From UBA967 sp044375555 (GTDB taxonomy: Bacteria > Verrucomicrobiota > Verrucomicrobiia > Chthoniobacterales > Terrimicrobiaceae): a DNA stretch of 13,332 nucleotides. Under the pieces are notes generated by a model that was given only the letters and a program-made list of their open reading frames with translations, was not told where the DNA came from and did not search any database. Numbering within the stretch: position 1 is the first letter of the stretch; every line of letters starts with the position of its first letter. Location of the stretch: the NCBI GenBank assembly GCA_044375555.1, contig JBILML010000048.1:1-13332 (forward strand). Reading direction: 5' to 3'. Below are positions 8,482 through 13,332 of this stretch, piece after piece. Made by a program: the position numbers and the translations under genes.

Positions 8482-8591
8482 TCAGCCCTACGGTCGATAC
8501 CCGAATCCCGCGTTGATTTTCCCCTCGCCCCTCCCGAAAATATCGTTTTCGCCACTTGCGGGTTTTGAGGTTGTTCATTAATTTGCACGCC

Positions 8592-8672
8592 ATGCTTCGG
8601 AGTCCTCCCTCCTTCCTCAGCTTCAACCATGACCCCATCCAGCGCCCGCACTCCCACTTTTTGAATCCATGA
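8592..8672 (+). CDS. Possible 26-residue leader ORF ending in an ATGA overlap with the kinase gene
   Basis: An ATG at 8592 opens a 26-codon frame (MLRSPPSFLSFNHDPIQR...) whose TGA at 8670-8672 overlaps the kinase ATG as ATGA, the classic arrangement for translational coupling. The frame has no homology that I recognise and no Shine-Dalgarno. A frame this short can arise by chance, so this is a candidate only. Confidence 0.2.
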   Translation: MLRSPPSFLSFNHDPIQRPHSHFLNP

Positions 8673-10048
8673 GCAACGAGGTCGAAAGAGTATTCATCGG
8701 GAACGGACGCTATGCCCTAGACCGCCAGCTTGGAGCGGGCGGAGCGGGTATAGTTTATCTCGCCTTTGACACGATCCTTGGCCGTTGGGTCGCGGTGAAA
8801 AAAACCAGCGCCGGTGACGACACCGTCTCCCGTGAGGCCATGGTGATGGCGAGTTTCCACCACACAAATATCGTCATGCTTCATGACATCATCGAGGAGG
8901 GAGACTCGATTTTTTTCGTCATGGAGTTTGTCCAGGGGCAAACGCTCGAGGAATTAGCCCAGCCCATGACCGAAGAAGCCTTCCGCGAGTTTGCCACACA
9001 ATGCCTCCTCGGCCTCGGCTCCGCTCATGAAAAAAATGTCGTCCACCGCGACATCAAACCCGGCAACATCATGCTCGAGCCCCAGCTTGATAGCGGCTAC
9101 CGCGTCAAGTTGCTTGATTTCGGGCAATCCCGCGCCATGGCGGAACCCTCGCTTCAGACGATGGACCACTCCGGATCGGTCGTCGGCTCGATTTACATGA
9201 TGTCTCCCGAGCAACTCAGTCACGACCCGCTCGATTTGCGCACCGATTTTTACTCCTTGGGTTGTGTTTTTTATCAAGCCCTCACACTCGAGAGGCCGTT
9301 CACTGGCGCCACCGTGCCCGAGGTTGTGGCCGCGCACCTGAAACACCGCTTCCAGCCATTAAAAACCCTGCGCCCAGACTTGCCCGTGGCCTTGACCCTT
9401 TGGGTCGAAAAAATGTTCGCGTTCGCCCGCGAAGATCGTCCCCCCGATGCATTCACAGCCCTCAAGGATTTGAAGGCAACCATGAGCCACACAAAAGCTC
9501 AGACCCTCTCCTCGGAGAGCAAAGGGATTAAGGTCATGTCCGGAGCCGTTCTCAAGGCCAGCCCGGTTCCAGACATTCCAAAACCTCCGATTTCAGTGGT
9601 GGCAAATCCCGGAGCCATCCGGTCCTCCCCCATCCGCATCGCATCACAACCCACAGTTTTGCCGGCGCCATCGGTTTCGGCCGTGCCATCGGTTTCGGCC
9701 GTGCCATCAGTTTCCGCCGTGCCATCGGTTTCGGCCGTGCCATCAGTTTCGGCCGTGCCATCGGTTTCGGCCGTGCCATCGGTTTCGGCCGTGCCATCGG
9801 TTTCGGCCGTGCCATCGGTTTCCGCCGTGCCATCAGTTTCCGCCGTGCGAATGGTTGCGGCGCCATCGGTTGTTTATCCCATCTCGGTAGCCAGACAAAC
9901 TCCCCAAGAAGTAGTCCCACTCAATCCGGTGCGTGTCGTCGCCGCAGAACCGATCCTTTTGGCAAAGCCCGTGTCCGTGTTGCCAACTCCCAAAATCGCC
10001 GAAGTCAGACCCGTCGTTGTGCCTAAAGTTTCCTTGCCTCCCATGTAA
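8669..10048 (+). CDS. Ser/Thr protein kinase (Hanks type) with a Pro/Val-rich repeat tail
   Basis: A 459-residue eukaryotic-like kinase that phosphorylates Ser/Thr on unknown proteins. The kinase domain spans about 15-275 and is complete: Gly loop LGAGGAGIVY at 21-30, ATP-binding Lys44 in VAVKK, Glu56, catalytic loop HRDIKPGN at 126-133, DFG at 150-152, SPE at 179-181 in place of APE, Asp193, and Arg257 in DRPPD. It should be active. Residues 280-459 are low-complexity, rich in Pro, Val, Ser and Ala, and hold ten PSVSAV copies (334-393) with looser versions on both sides (PISV, PVSV, KVSLPP). There is no membrane helix and no PASTA or other sensor domain, unlike many bacterial PknB kinases, so it is probably cytoplasmic. 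The start is the ATG at 8669, the first available after an in-frame stop at 8630. A protein phosphatase partner is not in view. Confidence 0.95.
   Translation: MSNEVERVFIGNGRYALDRQLGAGGAGIVYLAFDTILGRWVAVKKTSAGDDTVSREAMVMASFHHTNIVMLHDIIEEGDSIFFVMEFVQGQTLEELAQPMTEEAFREFATQCLLGLGSAHEKNVVHRDIKPGNIMLEPQLDSGYRVKLLDFGQSRAMAEPSLQTMDHSGSVVGSIYMMSPEQLSHDPLDLRTDFYSLGCVFYQALTLERPFTGATVPEVVAAHLKHRFQPLKTLRPDLPVALTLWVEKMFAFAREDRPPDAFTALKDLKATMSHTKAQTLSSESKGIKVMSGAVLKASPVPDIPKPPISVVANPGAIRSSPIRIASQPTVLPAPSVSAVPSVSAVPSVSAVPSVSAVPSVSAVPSVSAVPSVSAVPSVSAVPSVSAVPSVSAVRMVAAPSVVYPISVARQTPQEVVPLNPVRVVAAEPILLAKPVSVLPTPKIAEVRPVVVPKVSLPPM
9668..9847 (+). repeat. Ten-copy 18-bp tandem repeat coding for PSVSAV
   Basis: Ten contiguous 18-bp units, consensus CCATCGGTTTCGGCCGTG, in frame within the kinase gene (codons 334-393). 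The copies differ only at unit position 6 (A in copies 3, 5 and 10) and position 12 (C in copies 3, 9 and 10). Both are third bases of Ser codons, so all ten peptides are identical. The unit length is a multiple of three, so gain or loss of copies keeps the frame. Decayed units flank it (VAAPSVV after, PAPSV before). Confidence 0.98.
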
Positions 10049-10118
10049 GAATTTTTTTTACCCTGATTCCTATGCACCCCCTGCCCCTCATGTCCCTCAG
10101 ACACCCTAATTTCCTTCC

Positions 10119-10505
10119 ATGCTCCCGACTATTCGCCCTCAGAGCCTGATTCTCTCAACTCTCGTCATCGTTAGCTTATTCTCAGCGGCCGGTTGCAGTC
10201 CGACCCCACCAGCACCTGCCCCCAAGCCCGAAGTCGCCGCGACACCAGTTCCTCAAAATCCCCCCACCACCCAGGAATTGGCCCAATCCCTCGCCTTCGC
10301 AACAACCATCATCGCGGTCACTAATTCCTCCGTCACCTTCACGGATGCCGACCAAAAAACACCCCTGACCCTCCCCATCGATTCCGCCACGGAATTCATA
10401 GGCTTTCAGTCCCTCGCCGAGATTAAGCCAAACACCCCCCTCGGCATTCGCCTTAGCGCCGACAAAAAGCGAATCTTCGTCCTGAACGCAAAAATAAAGC
10501 AGTAA
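10119..10505 (+). CDS. Small predicted lipoprotein of unknown function
   Basis: A 128-residue protein with an N-terminal hydrophobic segment (SLILSTLVIVSLF) ending in a lipobox-like SAAGC, so Cys26 is the likely lipidated residue. The -3 position is Ala rather than the usual Leu, which weakens this a little. A Pro/Ala-rich linker (about 27-52) leads to a roughly 75-residue domain with alternating beta patterns (IIAVTNSSVTFTDADQKTPL, then LGIRLSADKKRIFVLNAKI). It vaguely recalls small beta-barrel domains of the DUF5666 kind, but I cannot assign it. The start is the ATG at 10119, preceded by TTTCCTTCC rather than a Shine-Dalgarno. It follows the kinase gene by 70 bp on the same strand and might be co-transcribed with it. 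It converges on tRNA-Val. Confidence 0.75.
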   Translation: MLPTIRPQSLILSTLVIVSLFSAAGCSPTPPAPAPKPEVAATPVPQNPPTTQELAQSLAFATTIIAVTNSSVTFTDADQKTPLTLPIDSATEFIGFQSLAEIKPNTPLGIRLSADKKRIFVLNAKIKQ

Positions 10506-10551
10506 CCCTACTCGCGCCCCAAAAATGGGGATTGTAAAAAAAGGGAGAGAA

Positions 10552-10626
10552 TGGTGCGCGATACAGGGTTCGAACCTGTGACCCCCTCCGTGTCAGGGAG
10601 GTGCTCTACCACTGAGCTAACCGCGC
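10552..10626 (-). tRNA. tRNA-Val (anticodon GAC), CCA encoded
   Basis: The minus strand folds into a full cloverleaf: acceptor GCGCGGT with ATCGCGC (one G-T pair), D-stem GCTC/GAGC with loop AGTGGTA, anticodon stem CCTCC/GGAGG around loop CTGACAC (anticodon GAC, reading GTC and GTT), a 5-base variable loop, and T-arm ACAGG-TTCGAAC-CCTGT. Discriminator A and an encoded CCA follow. It lies 82 bp downstream of the flavoprotein gene on the same strand. No integrase or direct repeat suggests use as an attachment site. Confidence 0.98.
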
Positions 10627-10643
10627 GCTAAGAGGGCCGAGAG

Positions 10644-10670
10644 ACTATGTCCACGACTCCCCTCCCGCAA
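10644..10670 (-). promoter_or_regulatory. Weak candidate promoter for tRNA-Val
   Basis: On the minus strand, TTGCGG (10670-10665) and CATAGT (10649-10644) are 15 bases apart, about 17 bases before the mature tRNA end. The -10 box matches TATAAT at four of six bases, but the spacer is short and the -35 is weak. The tRNA could instead be transcribed through from the flavoprotein gene. Confidence 0.22.
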
Positions 10671-10708
10671 TGTTTTTTTGGGATATCAAGAGAGCATCTC
10701 AGGGAAAA

Positions 10709-12112
10709 TTATCCGCCAATGAGGTTCTCGGCGATTTCCTCGGCGGGGTAGGTCCAGATTTCCGAAAGCGTGGGGTGATAGTGCGGGATGGCGGCGAAGT
10801 CTTGGACCGTGGCGCGGTAGCGCATGGCGACGACCACTTCGTGGATCAATTCCGAGGCTTCGGGGCCGACGACCGAGGCTCCGAGGATTTCCCCGGTGTC
10901 GCGGCGGGCGAGGAGTTTTACCAAACCCTCGGTTTCGCCCATGAGGAGGGATTTGCCGTGATCGTTGAAGGGGTAGCTTGCGGCAAGGAATTCGATTCCC
11001 TCCGCTTCGAGTTCGGCCTCAGTGGCTCCGACGGTTGCGAGTTGGGGGTCGGAAAAAACAGCGAATAGCTTGAGTCGATAATCCATCTGGCGCGGCGCAC
11101 CGGCGGCGCGGCCGAGTTGGATGGCGGCGTTGTGGGCGGCGATTTCGCCTTGCTGGATGGCGATGTGGACCACTTCGAGACCTCCACAGACATCACCTGC
11201 GGCGAAAATATGCAACTGCGAAGTGGCTTGGTCGGGTTTGACCGAAATGCGGCCATGCGTGAGATTCAGGCCGAGGGTTTCCAAGCCATCGAGGCGAGGT
11301 TTTCGGCCGAGGGCGTTCAGCACGCGGGCGGCTTCGAGATGTTTCAACTCGCCATTCTGATCGAAGCAAACACTCGCGCGCTGGCCGTTGTCATCCACAC
11401 GATGCAGGGCGGTGCCGGTGTGGATTTCGATGCCATCGTGTCGAAGCGCTTCCTCGAGCGACTTCGAGACATCGGCATCGACAGATTTGAGGATGTGGGG
11501 GCTGCGTTGAACGATGGCAACCCGGGATCCAAAAGCTCGGCAGTAACTGGCCATTTCGAGCCCCACCGGACCGGCTCCAAGGACAATGATGGACTGAGGG
11601 AGATTCTCGAGATCGAGCAAGTCGTCACTCGTCAGACAACTCGATTCCGCCAAACCCGGCACGGCGGGGGTGGCGATTTCGGAACCTGTCGCGATAAGAA
11701 ATGTTTTCGCGCTCAGCGTGGAGATTTTGCCATCCAAGTGGTGAACTCGAAGGGTCTTGGGGTCCAGAAACTCGGCTCGCCCACGCAGGAAATCGAAGCG
11801 GCCGGACTCGAGTTGACCCCGGCGGTAGTCGGCAAACTCTCCGATGAGGCGCTTTTTTCGGTCAATGATCGCCGAGGTTTTGAAGCCTGGAGACTCGCAC
11901 GAAAGGCCGAACTCCCCCGCCCTTTTCAAAACACGAAATCGACGCGCGGATTCGAGAAGGGTCTTGCTGGGCATGCAGCCGCGCAAGATGCAAAGCCCGC
12001 CGACATCCCGCCCCCCTTCGATCACGACGGTCTTTAAGCCCAGGCCAACCGCTGTCCGAGCCCCCGCATATCCCCCGCTTCCGCCACCGATCACTGCAAA
12101 ATCATAGTCCAT
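10709..12112 (-). CDS. Dihydrolipoamide dehydrogenase-like FAD/NAD(P) disulfide oxidoreductase
   Basis: A 467-residue class I pyridine nucleotide-disulfide oxidoreductase (the lipoamide dehydrogenase/mercuric reductase superfamily), expected to be a cytoplasmic FAD homodimer. Seen in order: FAD-binding VIGGGSGGYAGA at 7-18, redox-active disulfide Cys41/Cys46 in GGLCILRGCMPSK, NAD(P)-binding VLGAGPVGLEMA at 177-188, second FAD motif AAGD at 304-307, and the C-terminal catalytic HYHPTLSE at 444-451 (His446, Glu451). All catalytic parts are present. No 2-oxo-acid dehydrogenase E1 or E2 genes and no lipoyl domain lie nearby, so I would not call it the Lpd of a known complex; the exact disulfide substrate is open. 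The typical LPD motif is GGTCLNVGC, so CILRGC is a divergent version. The start is the ATG at 12112, preceded by CCTTCCTGC. It is divergent from ribBA. A 307-codon antisense frame here is a shadow. Confidence 0.92.
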   Translation of the reverse strand: MDYDFAVIGGGSGGYAGARTAVGLGLKTVVIEGGRDVGGLCILRGCMPSKTLLESARRFRVLKRAGEFGLSCESPGFKTSAIIDRKKRLIGEFADYRRGQLESGRFDFLRGRAEFLDPKTLRVHHLDGKISTLSAKTFLIATGSEIATPAVPGLAESSCLTSDDLLDLENLPQSIIVLGAGPVGLEMASYCRAFGSRVAIVQRSPHILKSVDADVSKSLEEALRHDGIEIHTGTALHRVDDNGQRASVCFDQNGELKHLEAARVLNALGRKPRLDGLETLGLNLTHGRISVKPDQATSQLHIFAAGDVCGGLEVVHIAIQQGEIAAHNAAIQLGRAAGAPRQMDYRLKLFAVFSDPQLATVGATEAELEAEGIEFLAASYPFNDHGKSLLMGETEGLVKLLARRDTGEILGASVVGPEASELIHEVVVAMRYRATVQDFAAIPHYHPTLSEIWTYPAEEIAENLIGG

Positions 12113-12147
12113 GCAGGAAGGTTAGCTCCCCTCCTCTCCCCAAGAAA

Positions 12148-12183
12148 AGCTCAAGCGGCTTTTCACAAGCCGTGGCCCGAGCT
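12148..12183. promoter_or_regulatory. Nested inverted repeat between the flavoprotein gene and ribBA
   Basis: An outer 5-bp stem AGCTC (12148-12152) / GAGCT (12179-12183) encloses an inner 6-bp stem CGGCTT (12156-12161) / AAGCCG (12167-12172) with loop TTCAC. An alternative stem AAAAGC (12145-12150) / GCTTTT (12158-12163) excludes both. It ends 19 bases before the ribBA ATG and sits 35 bases from the flavoprotein start, so it could be an operator or a 5' leader structure. It does not resemble an FMN riboswitch, which would not fit in this 90-bp gap. Confidence 0.3.
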
Positions 12184-12202
12184 AGGGTCTGCCCACTTCA
12201 CC

Positions 12203-13332
12203 ATGAAAACGCCATTCGATCCGATTCCCTCCGTGATTTCCGATATCCGCCGAGGCCGCATGGTCATCGTGACGGATGATGCCGATCGGGAAAATGAAGG
12301 CGACTTGGTGATGGCGGCATCGAAAGTCACAGCAAACGCTGTGAATTTCATGGCGAAATTCGGCCGGGGGTTGATTTGCGCTCCGATCACCGAGGAGCGC
12401 GCCTCCCAACTCGATCTGCAACGCATGGTCGCGACGAACCGCGAATTTTTCAAAACAGACTTCACCGTTTCCGTGGATGCCACACACGGCATCAGCACAG
12501 GCATCAGCGCGAAGGACCGTGCCCTCACGATCCGTTTGCTCTCGGACTCCCAAACGAAACCCAGCGACTTGATCCAGCCTGGCCATGTTTTCCCGCTCCA
12601 AGCCAAAGCCGGCGGCGTCCTCCGTCGAGCCGGTCACACCGAAGCCTCGATCGACCTCTCGCGCCTCGCCGGCCTGGATCCCTCGGGTGTGATTTGCGAG
12701 ATCATGAAGGATGACGGCACGATGGCGCGGCTTCCTGACTTGATCAAATTCAAGCGCAAGCACGGCCTCAAAATGTGCTCTATCCAGGACCTCATCGCCT
12801 ACCGACGGAAAAGCGAGCGCCTCATCGAGAAAGAGGAGACGATTGTTTTGCCGACCGACTACGGCGATTTCGATCTCCACCTCTACCGCTCGCTGGTCGA
12901 TGGCATGCACCACATCGCTTTGGTGAAAGGAAAAATTCCGCCGTCGAAACCGGTGTTAGTGCGCGTTCACAGCGAATGCCTCACGGGGGATGTTTTCGGC
13001 TCACGGCGTTGCGACTGCGGCCCGCAGCTGCAACAAGCCATGCAACGCATCCAAAAAGAAGGCGTCGGCGTGCTTCTCTACATGCGCCAAGAGGGGCGCG
13101 GCATCGGCCTAGGCCCGAAAATCCGAGCCTACAAATTGCAAGAGCAAGGCCTCGACACCGTGGAGGCCAATGAACGCCTCGGGTTCCCCATGGACCTTCG
13201 CGACTACGGCCTCGGTGCCCAAATCCTCGCCGATCTCGGCATCCACAAAATCCGACTCCTCACCAACAACCCCCGCAAGGTCGTCGGCCTCGAAGCCTAC
13301 GATATCGAAATCGTTGAGCAGCTCCCGATCCG
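12203..13332 (+). CDS. ribBA: RibBA: DHBP synthase / GTP cyclohydrolase II fusion (3' end missing)
   Basis: A bifunctional enzyme that starts both branches of riboflavin synthesis. The N-terminal RibB part (about 1-205) turns ribulose 5-phosphate into 3,4-dihydroxy-2-butanone 4-phosphate plus formate. The RibA part (about 210 on) opens GTP to the diaminopyrimidinone. RibB marks: DDADRENEGD at 25-34, THGIS near 94, GHTE at 144-147 and CEIM near 165. RibA marks: zinc ligands Cys259, Cys270 and Cys272 (HSECLTGD and RCDCG), RQEGRGIGL at 295-303, RDYGLGAQI near 333 and TNNPRK at 354-359. Neither half shows a lost catalytic motif. The first 376 codons are present and perhaps 20-40 are missing past the right edge. 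The start is the ATG at 12203, just before the conserved region; there is no Shine-Dalgarno and CCCACTTCACC precedes it. No other rib gene and no FMN riboswitch are in view. It is divergent from the flavoprotein gene. Confidence 0.97.
   Translation, partial: MKTPFDPIPSVISDIRRGRMVIVTDDADRENEGDLVMAASKVTANAVNFMAKFGRGLICAPITEERASQLDLQRMVATNREFFKTDFTVSVDATHGISTGISAKDRALTIRLLSDSQTKPSDLIQPGHVFPLQAKAGGVLRRAGHTEASIDLSRLAGLDPSGVICEIMKDDGTMARLPDLIKFKRKHGLKMCSIQDLIAYRRKSERLIEKEETIVLPTDYGDFDLHLYRSLVDGMHHIALVKGKIPPSKPVLVRVHSECLTGDVFGSRRCDCGPQLQQAMQRIQKEGVGVLLYMRQEGRGIGLGPKIRAYKLQEQGLDTVEANERLGFPMDLRDYGLGAQILADLGIHKIRLLTNNPRKVVGLEAYDIEIVEQLPI

Noticed and set aside
7956..8657. 233-codon minus-strand open frame opposite the gene at 7837
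   Set aside because: Ser/Gly/Ala-rich translation of the complement of the Pro/Ala/Glu tail. Third-position GC and the protein-like N-terminal domain favour the plus strand.
9552..9920. Minus-strand frame with repeated MARPKP
   Set aside because: It is only the reverse complement of the PSVSAV repeat; no start signal and no other support.
10052..10059. Eight-T run just past the kinase stop
   Set aside because: No GC-rich hairpin precedes it, so I do not call a terminator.
10517..10542. CCCC-AAAAAT-GGGG stem and a 7-base A/T run between the lipoprotein and tRNA-Val
   Set aside because: The stem is only 4 bp. On the plus strand no T-tract follows it, and on the minus strand the T-tract comes before the stem, so it is not an intrinsic terminator in either direction.
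10552..10626. tRNA-Val as an integration site
   Set aside because: No integrase, direct repeat of the tRNA end or foreign-looking gene block lies on either side.
11117..12037. 306-codon plus-strand open frame
   Set aside because: Fully antisense to the flavoprotein gene, whose catalytic motifs are all present; no protein family resemblance. It follows from GC-rich codon use.
12113..12202. FMN riboswitch before ribBA
   Set aside because: The gap is 90 bp and none of the conserved RFN segments is visible.

Overview
This 13.3 kb window looks like ordinary chromosome from a Gram-negative, free-living type of bacterium. It is moderately GC-rich by eye and has no phage, transposon, integrase or CRISPR sequences. 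A large AsmA/TamB-like envelope protein and a lipoprotein imply an outer membrane. A PVC-group bacterium, perhaps Verrucomicrobiota, is my best guess from the gene mix and the near absence of Shine-Dalgarno sequences, but no ribosomal or other marker gene here settles it.

Layout, left to right. (1) The 5' part of obg, a ribosome-associated GTPase, on the minus strand and cut by the left edge. It is divergent from a class III PLP aminotransferase on the plus strand (805-2154). (2) A minus-strand block reading right to left: an NtrC-type sigma-54 response regulator (7662 to 6244), an AsmA/TamB-like protein of 1130 aa (6096 to 2704) and a small DUF2062 membrane protein (2635 to 2162). The aminotransferase and the DUF2062 gene converge with only 7 bp between stop codons and share a GC-rich hairpin. 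(3) A plus-strand block: an unrecognised protein with an acidic, Pro/Ala/Glu-rich tail and a basic end (7837-8481), a Ser/Thr protein kinase whose tail carries ten copies of PSVSAV (8669-10048), and a small predicted lipoprotein (10119-10505). (4) tRNA-Val(GAC) on the minus strand, downstream of a stand-alone dihydrolipoamide-dehydrogenase-like flavoprotein, also minus. (5) ribBA on the plus strand, a fused riboflavin biosynthesis enzyme that runs off the right edge, divergent from the flavoprotein gene.

Housekeeping genes (obg, tRNA-Val, ribBA, flavoprotein) flank a central region concerned with signalling and the envelope. The regulator, AsmA-like and DUF2062 genes could form one envelope unit. 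A sigma-54-like -24/-12 element lies between the regulator and the AsmA-like gene. The kinase sits between two small proteins of unknown function that are plausible partners.

The most unusual features are the kinase's 18-bp tandem repeat, in which every difference between copies is synonymous, and the start-codon contexts: most genes lack a Shine-Dalgarno sequence and several instead have a pyrimidine-rich tract directly before the start. I saw no clearly new defence, mobile or biosynthetic system. No gap between genes exceeds 300 bases. The largest (8482-8668, 7663-7836 and 6097-6243) hold only the weak signals listed.
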